Assembly (NCBI GenBank): GCA_029204225.1 | Contig: CM055103.1 | Span: 43,224,604-43,288,603, forward strand | Direction: 5' to 3' | DNA: 64,000 nucleotides | DNA from: Diphasiastrum complanatum | Lineage: Eukaryota > Streptophyta > Lycopodiopsida > Lycopodiales > Lycopodiaceae | Part shown: one piece after another, positions 1 to 13,837 of the stretch | Position numbering within the stretch: position 1 is the first letter of the stretch | How the letters are laid out: every line of letters starts with the position of its first letter | Notes under the pieces: generated by a model | The model's input: the letters and a program-made list of their open reading frames with translations, nothing else | Told to the model about the DNA's origin: nothing | Database searches by the model: none | Program-made: the position numbers and the translations under genes

Positions 1-860
<860 letters not shown>

Positions 861-1755
861 TGCTACAATGGTTAAGGTTGATAGCTGAAGATTTTATGGG
901 TGGAGTGGATATGAATAAAAATTCCACCTTGTTTGTTACAATATTCAAGTAATTTCATCTTGTTAAGATCTACATATAAAAAGAGTAGAATATTTTATGT
1001 CAAGGACTTCATGAGTCTTTGATGTGCCAAGTATTAAAAAAGAATCTAGCTTATTTATCATATAAGATTTTTCTAAAAGTTAAGACTTTTGCAAATGCTT
1101 TTGGGAGTGTGCTTGACAAGATTTCCTTAGAGGAATGATAAGTACATTAGCTTGATCTACCTTCTGCGAATAATATGAATCAAAATGATATCACACCTAT
1201 TTAGATCATTTTGAGATGATTTAATCGTGCAAAGTATTTTGTGGCTTGATCTATGTGCTTCAAGTTATATGGCGAGTCAAAAGAAAAAAATATGGTTCGA
1301 ACTTGGGAAACTATGGTCGAGCTTGTGTGATTAATAATTCGTATTTTCAATCAATATGTTATTTTCAAGCTAGGTAGTGTGCAAATTTACTTTTTTGGGT
1401 GGCAAAATAAAAGTTCTCTTACAATCAACTAAATTTGATAAACGTACATACTAATTTTTTTTGGCATATCTTGATAAAACACTCTATTTTTGGTCAAGTC
1501 ACTTGAAAAAAATAACACACCACTGCTTAATTAATAAGTGTTGCAAAATCTTAAGCAATAGGCTCTAAGAAATTATTGTATTGGTTTTCAAGGATATTAA
1601 AGACTTAAAATTTGTTTTTGAATATTGTTATTGATAGATTGATTAAGTTTGTTGGATTGTAGTTGTTCCAAACACCATCTTTGTCCATCAAATATTATCT
1701 TTGGTCCTCTAGTCCGAGAATGACATGATTTGGTGGTTGGCAACTTTTCAAGTAT
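861..1755. other. AT-rich DNA, nothing recognised
   Basis: There is no open frame of useful length, no repeat I can define and no recognisable transposon protein on either strand. Confidence 0.6.
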
Positions 1756-1759
1756 TTCT

Positions 1760-2250
1760 CTTCATTATTATATTAGATTGAATAACTAACATCAATTCTT
1801 ATTGATCAATTACATGCATTAAATCTAGTCATGTTAGATCTAGGTTTTGGCAACTATCTAGAAACTTCCATATGTTGATATGCCTGTGTAAGATCATCCA
1901 AATAGGGCAAGAGGCTGTTATAAATAGGCATACAAACGTGAGAGAAATTCATCTCTCTCATTCTTCTCTCATTCATTCTTATGGAAGATATTTCTTTGGG
2001 TTTCTACATCCATTTTTGCATTTTAGTGGTGATATAGTGAGATCTTGTGTGTAGAATAATATTTTTCTTATGTTTACGGATTCACACGTGTGAACATTGT
2101 TATTGTACTATTGTTGTATGGACAAGAACAATAAATCATCATATCTAAGTGTTTATCACAAGTTCTTATTGAGGTTTCATCTTCTATGTGTAGGTGATGC
2201 ATGATTTCTTCATTTGTAATGAAGCTAGATGTGGTCTCTAAAGTAGCTAA
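1760..2250 (+). mobile_element. Copia LTR remnant related to the LTRs of E2
   Basis: The order of motifs matches the E2 LTRs at 22993-23720 and 28791-29415. A TATA box (TATAAATA, 1919-1926) is followed by a pyrimidine-rich stretch, then GTGTGTAGAAT, then the palindrome CACACGTGTG at 2083-2092, then a phrase about a hundred bases on that resembles the end of the E2 LTR. Sequence identity is patchy and both ends are unclear, so this is an old copy or a sister family. Confidence 0.5.
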
Positions 2251-2259
2251 AGATCAAAG

Positions 2260-3290
2260 GGCATAAATAGATCTTTGTGATCCGATTTTCATAAAGAACA
2301 TGTCAAAATACAGAAAGATCAAAAGCTTTCAAAAAAGTCAAGGAATATGCCTACTAAGCCAAGCATAGGAGGAGCAAAAGCATGTTGATTTATATCCAAC
2401 CATAGGTTCTAGTATTCAACACTCAGTCTGTTGGAAGGATATCATTGTTGGCACCCAGGACTTTGAGGTGAGAGGCTCAACTAGATTACTTAAAGTCAAT
2501 GTATAATAGAAGCTTGATAGAATGGTTAAAATTTAAAGGAAAGATATATTTACTAATATTGATAAAAAAAATTACTATAAAAGACTTGTGTCAAGTTTTT
2601 GATGAACTATCAAAAGCATGGGGGGTAGATCAAATCACTAATTACATAGAACTTAGTGAAAATAAATAGACTTCCTTCTTAGGTATTGAATTATTTATGT
2701 TGAACTAATAATAAAACTGATACTACATTTCTAACATGTGTAGCATATACTAAGATATCATACAACATTAACTTTTGCAAATACATATGGAAGCCTAAGT
2801 ATCTGGTCATCACAAGGGACGAAGAAATCACATTGGCAAGCATAGACAACATTTCATTGAAACACTCAACATGGAGGAACCAATGAGAAAAGAAACTATA
2901 TTTTTCAATTATTCTAGTGGTTTTGCCACAACGTTCAAATTCAACAAATAACAAAGTACAAGAAGTTTATAAAAGCAGGCAAGTTCATACAAGAAGAGAA
3001 AGAGTAGGAATTGCTACATAGCACATTGTAATATTATGGAATGTACAATAGGAGTGAATCAAGTAACTTGGAAGGCATATCCACTTACTTTGTGTGAATA
3101 TTTAAGACACAAAATAGCCCGATAGAGAAAAAGTCATGGGACATTGTCATAGAAAATGAGAGAAGACCACTCATTCAAGCGAATATCAAGGCATTCAAAA
3201 AGAGGGCTAGGAGGGCTAGGAGGGCAAGGAGGGCATTAACATACATTAACCTTTTAGCGAAGACATGATTACCCATATCAGATCCAAACC
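2260..3290. other. No gene recognised
   Basis: AT-rich DNA. A short tandem run of a GGGCTAGGA-like unit, about three copies, lies near 3205-3235. An open frame at 2691-2954 on the - strand matches no family I know and has no coding character. Confidence 0.5.
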
Positions 3291-3572
3291 CTACTTATGT
3301 CTCATACCATAAGGAAGATCCAAACCCTAAGCATACCACACACAAGAAAACACTCTATACACTAGTAGCCACACTAGAGCATAAGCATACCTCCAACCAA
3401 GGCATAGACACGTACCTGCCCTTATTGAAGGACATCAGTGTCTTAATATAAAGGTACATACCCTTAATTCTAAGGGTATCCCTTATCTAAGGGTAACTTG
3501 TCATTTAGCCCCCAACAATAAGTGGACATATAGAGGTCACTAAAGTACTGCTAGTTACATAGGCATGTAACA
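3291..3572 (-). mobile_element. Fragment of a gypsy LTR (G1 family)
   Basis: This stretch matches parts of 35326-36141, the 3' LTR of gypsy element G1. Shared parts include the AGATCCAAACCCTACTTATG phrase, the repeated CCCTTA..TAAGGG phrases and the terminal CTAGTTACATAGG..TGTAACA. On the - strand the terminal sequence reads TGTTACAT..., the expected LTR start. The copy lacks the (GA)n tract and the flanking 300 bp present in the G1 copy. No internal gypsy sequence adjoins it, so it is a solo or truncated LTR. Confidence 0.65.
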
Positions 3573-4985
3573 TATACTATAGCCAAGTCAAAGGCATGAT
3601 CGATACATACAGCCTTCTAGACCACACACAATTGGTAATGATCTATTCACACCCCTGGTGAGAGCAATCTGATTTCCCATGTAGCCTATCCCTGGATATC
3701 AAAACATGTTTCGATTATCCACCGATGTGTATGAGAACATATACAACAACATGCCATACAAAGATGACAATGATCAAGAGGACTTGCTTAACACCTGAGA
3801 TTAGGATACAAGTAACCTTAGGTACTTTTTAAGTGCTCTATATTGATACATTTGGTATTTTCATAGTACTTGTTTTGAAACTGATGAGTACCAATTTAGT
3901 ACTTTGGATCACCTATTTATCGATATTTTGATTTTTTTTTGTTCATAAGTTCAGGCTACGTTTTTTGGTACTATCGGAGTCTCAATTATAGTGCTTTTGC
4001 TACTGACTGAAATTGTCTTTTCCATTTGAAAAATAGGTACTGCTTGTTTGAAACTTCAGAGTACATGTTCATAAATTACAGATTTTTCGTTCAGTACTTG
4101 AGACTACCAATTTTTGTACTATCGAAGTACCAATTCGAGTACATTTGTAACTGTCTAAATTTGCACTTAAGTCTCAAAAACATGTACTAGTTCATGTGGA
4201 TCTTTAACACTGTATCCATTTTTAACATCTTTGACACCCCTTCACTCTCAAGCAAAAACTAAAAACCATCCAAGGAGCACAAACTATAACTAGAATAAAC
4301 TCCACCCATACCATCATTCATAGATCATGCTAGAATATGCATGTGAACACGTACAAGCACCAATATGGGAGATACAATCACGTTGTATAAACAGATACCA
4401 TCAAAGAAGCACATTGAAATTCCTTGCAGTTCTGCAATCTCATAGTATGCAACTCTCATTGAAAGTACGCTCCCACCATATAATTACAAAATTATCCAAT
4501 TTTATTCCATGATATGGTTTTGCTTTAAAACCTCTTCAATATTGAGCATGCACTAATAATGTTGCAAAGAGAAAACACCCCGACAACTACTAATCTCGTA
4601 CCCTATCTGTGACTCATAAATCATGCTAGAATATGCATGTGAACATTTACAAGCACCAACATAGGATTTATAGATTGAAGAATGTCTCGGCCTTTCAACC
4701 TTCATCCCAGTAAATCAAGAACCTGCAAATCAGCATATTGTCCCCTAAAATCAGAGCCTCAGTATGTTAGCTACTTAACTTGGAAAGTTGCTGCTATAAC
4801 TTAGTATTAGACATCCAATAAATCAACAAAGTGGTTGCTAATTCTAGGAAGTGGTGCTCTCTATAAAAGAGCCCATTTGTGAATAGATGAGTGTGTGTGT
4901 CCTCTTGTGTGAGAGTGTGCATATAGTCATTCTGTGCATCTGAGAGTGCGTCTGTTTGGTTTTTCATATTCACGCGATCCAGCGC
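3573..4985. other. No gene; contains a short direct duplication
   Basis: No coding region is recognised. A segment of about 45 bp starting with ATCATGCTAGAATATGCATG occurs at 4324 and again at 4619, about 295 bp apart. Between 3810 and 4200 the word GTAC recurs often in an AT-rich background, with no clear period. Confidence 0.5.
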
Positions 4986-5034
4986 CTTCTCTCTCACTAT
5001 GTTTTTTTTGCAGGTTGGAGCGTCTTTGGAGCGA

Positions 5035-5135
5035 TTGAGGGCGATTGAAGATCAGTGCTTGAGGGCTTGAAGATCAATGCTTGAGGGTGCTTCAAGATCA
5101 GTGCTTGAAGATCAGTGTTGGAGGTTGGTGCTTGA
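5035..5135 (+). repeat. Degenerate minisatellite, unit about 19 bp
   Basis: GAAGATCAGTGCTTGAGGG-like units recur four or five times with substitutions and small indels. Confidence 0.6.
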
Positions 5136-5254
5136 TTTTTGTTTGTTTGTTTGAGGTTGGTGTTTGTTTGTTTGTTTTGAGAAGAGATAGAAAGTGTGAA
5201 AGATAGAAAGAGATAGAGAGAGTGTTTCTGTATTATATGTATATGTGTTTTTAG

Positions 5255-6790
<1,536 letters not shown>

Positions 6791-7335
6791 ATAATAATGG
6801 TTCAATTGTGTGATATAGTGCTATTTTTTAATTGGTGTGCATGTGACAAAAGTATTCAAAAGAGAGAGAGTAAGCATTTAAAGAGTGAGCAATTGCACGT
6901 TTGCACTTAGGCTTTGAGTGAGTTTACAAGTGAGTTTGTGTTGTTTCAATTTTTTTATTATTGGAATACGTTATCTAACATAGTAAGAATTTAAATGTAA
7001 TTCATAATTTTTATTTTGTTCAAAGCAATATCGTATTTTACCGCATACACTAAGTTAATATGCAAAAGTGAAATGTAGATAAACTCCCAATCCTAGGAAG
7101 GTGTGTAGCCCTTACTTTTCTCTCGTTAAAGACGAGGTTCTAATCTTTCCAACTTGCATGGAAAAACCTACATGCCGTAGGGAGGGAACATATGATGACA
7201 TTCTGAAATAGGACATAACTGCAAAGTTTGGGTATTATAATTATCACTTTCAACTCTATCTATAAAAGTATACATAAAATGTATTGCGATGAATATTAAA
7301 AAACAATTGAGTGCAAGTGAATTAAGTATTAATAA
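6791..7335. other. No gene recognised
   Basis: AT-rich flank with no family similarity that I can see on either strand. Confidence 0.5.
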
Positions 7336-8210
7336 TCATAGATCATTCTCATCATTTACATCATTCTTGTCATCACACAAGTCTTGACACTCATCTGAAT
7401 CTAGGTCTAGGTATAATCGTAAATTTACGATCGTGTCTCTTTGATGATGTGAGCTACCCTCAATCTCCTCTTCTTCTAATTCTATCTCATCCAAACGTGG
7501 GGGCCTCAAATTACCCCCAATTTGGTCTTGTACAATCGTAGGAATCTCATCATTTCCATTTGTACCTTCTTCTCCCATCATTTCGACATCATTTGGAGTT
7601 TGGATGAGTGGTTCAGGTTCTTCCAAAATGTCGTCAAAATTGGGTGGTGATTCGTCGTGTGTATCCAATTCAACAATATCTTTTCCTTCAAACACACGTC
7701 ATTTTCTTGCATTAAGTTGGATCACATATCACCATCTTGGGTCTATTCGATCTGGATGGAATATAATCTGCCAAAGAATTAACACAAATTAAGTCAGTCT
7801 TATAAGATTGATATATAAATAATTGGATTGCGAATATTAACGACATTGGAATTTTAGAGTCTCACTTGTTCGCAATGTCATGGCAATACTAAAGTGTCAT
7901 GAGAGTCCATCGATATACATTTTGTTGAGTCGATTTGAAAAAACTTTGAATTATCATTTTTAATCGTGGCATTGCTTCCATGATAGACGACCTTAAACCT
8001 TAAACCATGATAGTATTTGTCATTAGACTCGTAATCAACTTCATAAATATGTTGCAATGTGCCGACACAGTCTAGGTTGCCTGAAATGACATTAGGGTCC
8101 CTCGCACTAGAATGACTCTCTTGTTGAAAGATGGCCATTATACCACAATCATATGTACGTCGCTTGTTGTTAACTCTCTCAATATGGTAATGGTGTCCAT
8201 ATGCCCACAT
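7336..8210 (-). pseudogene. CACTA (En/Spm)-type transposase C-terminal remnant, DUF4216-like
   Basis: The first part (8210 down to 7866) encodes an RRTYDCGIM segment, then NLDCVGTLQHIYEVDY, then a segment ending HCEQ. This resembles the DUF4216 domain that follows the TNP2 transposase in plant CACTA elements. After HCEQ a GTGAG donor begins a likely 98-bp intron (7768-7865, ending GGCAG). The frame then resumes with a segment ending in QLNARKMTCV, which is typical of this family. A stop sits just before HCEQ, another follows DPRW, and a one-base frameshift leads into the last part (7695-7336). That tail is very acidic (ELEEEEIE, DLDSDECQD). No TNP2 domain or CACTA terminal repeats are present, so it is a dead 3' fragment. 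Family assignment is from remembered pattern only. Confidence 0.55.
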
Positions 8211-8460
8211 GACAATGTATGATGTATACTAAAACACAAAAAAAAAAAAAAACAAATGTGTGTAACTAGAAATACGAAGGATTATCCAATACGATTTGCA
8301 AGCAGACAGCTTACAGATCCAGAGAAGAGCTATTCAACAACAAAATGTGAAGCGTTAGCCATGATTTTTTTTTTTGTACGGAAATTTTGACATTACCTTA
8401 TGGAAACACACTTTGCATTTTATACGGATCACCAGCCATTGCTTTATTTGGATAATATGG
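8211..8460. other. Spacer, no gene recognised
   Basis: AT-rich, with A and T homopolymer runs near 8237-8252 and 8367. Confidence 0.5.
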
Positions 8461-8880
8461 AGTACTAAATCAGTGTATAACAAAAAAATCTTCCAGTAAA
8501 GTCTTTATCGTTTGATTAACAAAGTGTGTACCCCAGTCATTGACAATCTCGATCGGACATCCAAATCTGATAATAATATTTTTATGGAGAAACTTGGTCA
8601 TAGTTTTCGCATCAGCAACTTTGATAGCTTTGGCTTCAACCCACTTGGTCATATAGTCAGTTGCTACAATAATGTATTGGGCCTGAGATCCTCGTGCGGC
8701 AGGATGAATAGGACCACCATAATCTAGGCCCCATTTTTCAAATGGCGCTTGTGATAAAATCGGATGTAAGGGTCCATAATTCTGTCTAGTAGGTCGTCGT
8801 GCTCGCTGGCAAACATCACATGTCTGAATATAATTTTTTGTGTCTTTGTGAACCGTAGGCCACCAACAACCTGATTGCAA
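8461..8880 (-). mobile_element. Ty3/gypsy integrase fragment
   Basis: Reading leftward from 8880, the frame starts in the end of the zinc-binding domain (CDVCQRA, the two cysteines of the HHCC motif). It continues into the catalytic core with EKWGLDYGGPI (first Asp) and VNDWGTHF, where gypsy elements usually have SDNGTHF (second Asp). The frame ends before the catalytic Glu. No RT, RNase H or LTR adjoins it, so it is an isolated piece. At 8881 the sequence changes abruptly to an unrelated coding-like stretch on the opposite strand. Confidence 0.85.
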
Positions 8881-8883
8881 ACC

Positions 8884-9614
8884 ATAATCAAGCTAGACAG
8901 GCTATTAAGCCTTATATTGACACTATCAATTATCTGTATTGAACTAATGACGGCTATCTTCTAAATGCCATTACCGATGCTGCCATCCATGCTTCTACTC
9001 AGCTCCTCAACAATTTCCTGATGGTTGGCCGTATCTCTTCCCAAATTTTGCATAAGATAGTTGAGTCCCAGGCCAAAATAGCCAAAGCCCCTTTGGAACC
9101 ATATAACTGGTTCAAGACTGTGTTTGGAGAGCTCAAACGAGCTATCAAAAGTAATACCAAACAGTAGTTTGTTGTTGTCCCTCCTTGCAGCCTCCTATCT
9201 TGATAACAAAATCCATGGTTTTAGTATGGATTCCGTACTCTCTATTTACGAAGAGGCACCAGCTAAATCTTCACAACAGACGTCGAGTTCACATAGTCAT
9301 CGTCGTCCATGCAGCGAGATTGTTGTTCCTGACTCGCCTCCAGCGCCTGTCCCTCAATCCACTGATGCATCCCTCGCCTCCGCTTCCTCACAAGGTCAGT
9401 CTATGACAATTGGATCTACCATTCTAGTCACAGTTGCCCAGGCTGCCTCTCCCCCACAGATTCAAGTCATTTCCCCAAGCACACAATAATTCATGGATAT
9501 GTTTGATGATTCCAACCCACTGGGCCCAGATGAGATCTTTGAAATGCCCAAAAGCCCCGGACCATGCATAAACAAGCATGAGGAGGAGGAAGAGGAGGAG
9601 GAGGAGGTGTGAAG
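8884..9614 (+). pseudogene. Unrecognised broken coding region with acidic tail
   Basis: Reading rightward, one frame from about 8888 gives a helical, protein-like stretch with segments such as NDGYLLNAITDAAIHAST, LMVGRISSQIL and PYNWFKTVFGELKRAIK, interrupted by a TGA near 8942 and closed by a TAG near 9166. A second frame (from about 9178) continues with SYLDNKIHGFSMDSVLSIYEE, a Ser/Pro/Gln-rich linker, a stop at 9487, and then FMDMFDDSNPLGPDEIFEMP followed by nine glutamates, ending near 9612. The composition looks like real coding sequence decayed by one frameshift and two or three stops. I do not recognise the family. It could be a structural ORF of a retroelement, since it abuts gypsy integrase, or a host gene fragment. 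Confidence 0.4.
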
Positions 9615-9821
9615 AAGGCATCGAAGGTGGCGCCATGTTTTATAACTTTTTAATAGCATAATAATGGAGGGAAAGTCCATTAATACTTTTTTTTGAATTT
9701 TGAACCCAACCAATTTTTTGGCGCCCAAATCATATGGCTTTATTAAAACAGACTTACAAGAGCATTTATCAAAGTACAAATCAAATGATGAGGCAAGATA
9801 AAGTATTATTGAGTATCGTTC

Positions 9822-9823
<2 letters not shown>

Positions 9824-9890
<67 letters not shown>
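9824..9890. repeat. Microsatellite (GA)n
   Basis: 67 bp of uninterrupted GA dinucleotides. Confidence 0.98.
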
Positions 9891-9894
<4 letters not shown>

Positions 9895-10925
9895 CCTTCA
9901 AGCAGTTTGAAAAGACAAAAAAAAAAAAGAAATTTAAATAAATAGCATTTGGTTTTCTTTGTGTTAAAAAAAATTGTCTTGCTGAAACATAGTACGATTA
10001 TGCCACGTTAGTTTTTTGGAGAGACTATTTCGTTACCCTCGACCTTTGTGAGATGGGGCCAAAAGCAAATTTTTACTTGATCTTTTCTATTCTCATGCAA
10101 TATTGCTCGAAATATTTATCGGGCTAAGCCTTCTATAACGAGGCTGAAACCAACATCCAACACACCATGTCCACACATAGATTGGGTTTCGAGCCCAAGG
10201 TCATAACCACTACAAGAAAGACTCCTATTGAGAACTCGGCAAGCGTGGGGTTATAGATTAGAAGAAACAATGTTATCGAGTCCAGCTAGGTTGAAGGCAA
10301 TTCATACTTGATCTGGGATGAGTGTGTCCCTCGTCTGGGGTGAGGGTGCGAGGGCCACACACCCTCCTCATTCAACGATACTTGATTTGGGATGAGTGTG
10401 TCTCTCATTAGAGAGTGCACCTCAGAGGCACCTGCAATGCCTCGGCTGCACACGTCCCACACCATCCAAGGGGAGAGATTTTTTTTTTCCCGTAACTCCA
10501 TCCATCACCCTTGGATGGAGTGGGGCCAGCACTACAGGTGCCCCTGGAGTGCACTCCTTAAGCATTCCCTGATTATGGATGATTGATTGTGCATTGCATT
10601 GTTGGATGAGGGTGGGGCACGGCTTGCCCTTGCCTGTATGCATGCACCCCGTGTGTGTGTGTGTCTCGAGAAATAAGGTCTTCCCTTGATTTGAGATAGC
10701 TTGCAAAGTAGGTCAAAACTTGTAAGGTAGCCCACAACTTTGTTGTTCAATTTGATGGCTCAATTGTGGCCCAAGATTCCAAAGACATACGTGGCCCTCC
10801 TCCCGCCCTCCCCTTCAGCCGCGCTTGCGATTGCGATAACGCGGGCGAGGCAGGATAGCCCTTCACGCGGATGCTCCTCCTATGGGCTTCATCGGCGCGA
10901 TATTTTACTTCTAAGCGTTCGATTT
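9891..10925. other. Upstream spacer of PsbS, no gene recognised
   Basis: The phrase TACTTGAT(C/T)TGGGATGAGTGTGTC occurs twice, near 10307 and 10380. An inverted pair CATCCAAGGG / CCCTTGGATG lies near 10467 and 10508, separated by a T-rich loop. Neither looks like a known family. Short open frames on both strands overlap each other and lack coding character. Confidence 0.4.
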
Positions 10926-11606
10926 TTGACACGTGTCAGTATGCCACATGGTCTCTTTAGAGTTGTCGATCTTCAAAACGTGGCAGAATCTGAATGGTCA
11001 TTACCAAATCCAACGGTGATGGGAGTTAAATCCCATCTCATCGCTCGCCCGCATTCCTGGCCTCATGAATAAATCCACATCATCTCACCTAACTTACCTT
11101 TCAAACTGAGGGGCTAGTCTCACTTCTAGCTTTCAAATGACGTGTAAGCTTTCATGGGTACTCTTCAGAAGGAGAATGTGAAAAGCTTTCAGCCCTTCTA
11201 GGAATATTTTGCTGTGTTTCAGGAAGAAAATCTCAAAGCTTTGACTTTTCATACGAAATTTGACTTTGAAGAGGTACTGTCCAAATAGAAGGGTACTGTT
11301 CTGAATTGCCTGTCAAAACCTTTCAAATGGAAGGGCACCTTTAAATTGCCTTTCACTCAGCCATTGTTTGCCTTCTAATGAAAGGCGAATAGACCTCTGA
11401 AGGGCACTGCAACTTTCAAATGCCAAATTGCTCTGATCCACAGCTTTGGAAGGCTGCAGCAGCTGCACTTCCAGTGGAAAAAGCTCCCTTGGTCCAATTT
11501 CCTCCTCTAAATCTTCTCTTTCTGTCTATTATTTCATCAGAGGGAGCCTGTTTCTGGGTGCTTGGAGCATTTGGCTGACTGCCCAATTCTTCCAAATATC
11601 TCAATT
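10926..11606 (+). promoter_or_regulatory. Likely PsbS promoter region with G-box
   Basis: A perfect palindrome GACACGTGTC lies at 10928-10937 and holds the G-box core CACGTG (10930-10935), a motif common in light-regulated plant promoters. Downstream are an ATCCAACGGTGAT phrase and an inverted repeat GATGGGA..TCCCATC (11018-11037). A CTTTCAAATG word recurs between 11100 and 11420, and there is a CCAAT at about 11500. No convincing TATA box lies just before the gene, so the transcription start is unknown. The assignment rests on position and motif, not on data. Confidence 0.35.
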
Positions 11607-13108
11607 ATGGCTCAGGCAGTTGTGATCTGCAGAGGGGTGATTCATGCTGGCCTGCAGAGCAAGCTTGGATCCAGTTCAAGCAGCAGCAGAGTGCAGCCCA
11701 ATGCCCTTGGAAGTCTCTCATCTTTGTCTTCAGACTCTGCTGCATTGTTTGTAGATGCAAGAAGCTTGCAAAGGACTGGTTTATTGACCCTCAGGACGTC
11801 CGCTCTCTTTGGGAGTAAAACTAAGACTAAAGCTCCTCCCAAAAAGGTATATCCAACTTTGAACATACTCAAGTTCTCTGCTAAGAAAATTGAGCTCAAT
11901 ATACTCCAGGTTCTCATCTTATTGCTTAGATGATTCAGCTTAATATACTCCAGTTCTAGCTTAATGTGCTCCAGTTTCTCATATAATTGCTAAGATTAAT
12001 CAGCTTAATATACTTGAGTTCTAGCTCAATATACCCCAGTTTCTCATATTATGGCTAAGAAAATTCAGCTCAATATGCCTCAGTTCTAGCTCAATATGCT
12101 CCACTTGTAGCTCAAGGTACTCCACTTCCAGCTCCATGTCCGCCTTAGATATACAAGTGTTGCAGGAAGCAAAAAAGGCAAAGACTGAGGATGGCATATT
12201 TGGAACATCAGGAGGGATCGGATTCACTAAGCAGAATGAGCTCTTTGTGGGTCGAGTAGCAATGCTCGGATTTGCGGTAAGCTCCGCATTCTCTTGACTA
12301 TATAGCAAATTATGTTTACTCTGTGTATGAGTTAAACATGGCAGTTCAATGGCATGCTTGATATTGCATTGGGCTGACTGTGTTTCCTGTTCAGGCCTCC
12401 TTGTTGGGGGAGGCCATCACAGGAAAGGGCGTCCTGGCCCAGTTTGATCTTGAGACCGGCATTCCACTATATGAGACAGAGCCATTGTTGGCGTTTTTCA
12501 TCCTCTTCACTCTTCTGGGCGCTATTGGTGCATTGGGTGACAGAGGGAAGTTTGTAGATGACCCTCCAACTGGCCTTGACAAGGCAGTCATTCCACCAGG
12601 GAAGGGTGTCAAGTCTGCTCTTGGGCTGAATGAGAAAGGTATTGTTTTTAGTACCAACAACCCACTTGACTGCATGGAAATCTACCCGTTATCTATTATT
12701 TCCTACTTCAACTGTTTGTCTCTCTCAAGCAATGGCTGTCAATCTGAAACAGCCTCTTTATTCTCATCTTGCATTTCAAGTGTATGTAAGTCTTTGATTT
12801 TGACCATTTAAGCTCATGTTTCTCAATGTATCAACTCTGAATTTAGGGGTTTTGGTGCAGGTCCCACTTTTGGATTCACCAAGGCCAATGAGCTTTTTGT
12901 GGGTAGACTTGCCCAGCTTGGTATTGCATTTTCCATTATTGGAGAACTTGTTACAGGAAAAGGCGCCCTCGCCCAGCTAAACATTGAGACTGGGGTACCC
13001 ATAACAGAGATTGAGCCCTTGATCTTATTCAATGTTATTTTCTTTTTCTTTGCTGCAATCAATCCAGGGACAGGAAGATTTGTGAGTGATGTTGAAGAGG
13101 AAGATTGA
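11607..13108 (+). CDS. PSBS: PsbS, photosystem II 22 kDa protein (NPQ4), four exons
   Basis: Exons are 11607-11846, 12166-12276, 12395-12638 and 12861-13108, giving 280 residues. All introns are GT-AG (phases 0, 0, 1). PsbS is the thylakoid protein that senses low lumen pH and switches on energy-dependent quenching of excess light. Residues 1 to about 65 are a Ser-rich plastid transit peptide, with the mature start near SALFGSKTKT. Two homologous halves follow, each with NELFVGR at the first helix (105-110 and 209-214), an ETG(I/V)P lumenal segment and a second hydrophobic helix, making four membrane spans. The lumenal glutamates needed for pH sensing (Glu122 and Glu226 in Arabidopsis) fall in YETEP and TEIEP. 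Repeat symmetry and the 104-residue spacing suggest E146 and E250. The MAQ start is the family norm, although an in-frame ATG lies 45 bp upstream. No stop or frameshift is seen, so the gene looks functional. Confidence 0.96.
11847..12165 (+). repeat. PsbS intron 1 with tandem repeat of about 65 bp
   Basis: Inside the 319-bp intron the phrase CAGCT(C/T)AATATACTCCAG recurs near 11892, 11934, 12001 and 12066, usually followed by TTCTAGCTCAATAT and TTTCTCATATTAT. The last two spacings are about 65 bp. The array stops about 25 bp before the acceptor and leaves the splice sites intact. Confidence 0.75.
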
Positions 13109-13175
13109 CTTGTCATTTACATCTGTCAAATCACACATGAAGCTCCAGCTTTTTGCAGTGAAGTCATTATATTAG

Positions 13176-13181
13176 AATAAA
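13176..13181 (+). terminator. Candidate PsbS polyadenylation signal
   Basis: AATAAA, 68 bp after the PsbS stop codon. Confidence 0.55.
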
Positions 13182-13835
13182 TATCACGAGACATAGGAAT
13201 ACTGCTCACTTTTTGAAGATTGAAGGATTATTTCTGCAATTGACGTTTTGTGCTTTCTAGTACTTCTTCCACAAGAATCTAGATCTAGACAGTAAAAAAA
13301 TGTACCACAATCGGCATGATCGATAAGCTTATAGAAAATTTGATCTCAAGTATGGAATTGCTGTGTCTATGAGTGTTTTATTTGAAGATGTGTTTCCATG
13401 ATTATGTGTCTACTATCAAGAATTGTCAACAGCTATAGCTGTGTCTGTTCTTTGTTTTTGAAAGAATTAATATGAAGACATTTGACTGTTGGTACTATCA
13501 AGAATCAAGAACTTTTGTTACTTCCTTCAAAGCAAAATGCAAAATAGAAACAACATGATTGAAGTTATATGTTTTATCTCTTCGAGCTATAAAACCTAGA
13601 TGCTGATCATCCATGTTGTATCTAATACTTGTTCTAGTGCCTCATGTAAGAACTCCTAGAAAGAGATTGGTCATGTTGGAAAACATTAAGTTCTATGAGA
13701 TAACTCCTTCTGGTGAAGCATGCTCCATCAAATACACCAATCCTTACATGGATGAAATAAGTAAGGTTTAGTTTTAACATGAACGTTTTGGCATATTTCT
13801 TTGATTTTGTCTAAGTCAGCAGTTTTTTGTTTATT
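13182..13835. other. No gene recognised
   Basis: AT-rich 3' flank of PsbS. Short degraded phrases near 13640-13760 may belong to the copia relic that follows, but they are too eroded to place. Confidence 0.4.
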
Positions 13836-13837
13836 TT

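Noticed and set aside
2691-2954. Hypothetical 87-codon gene on the - strand
   Set aside because: No family match, no coding character, in the middle of AT-rich decayed DNA.
7604-7792. Ser-rich 62-codon frame on the + strand
   Set aside because: It is antisense to the acidic tail of the CACTA-type pseudogene.
12380-12811. Single-exon gene of 143 codons
   Set aside because: This is PsbS exon 3 read through its donor site into intron 3.
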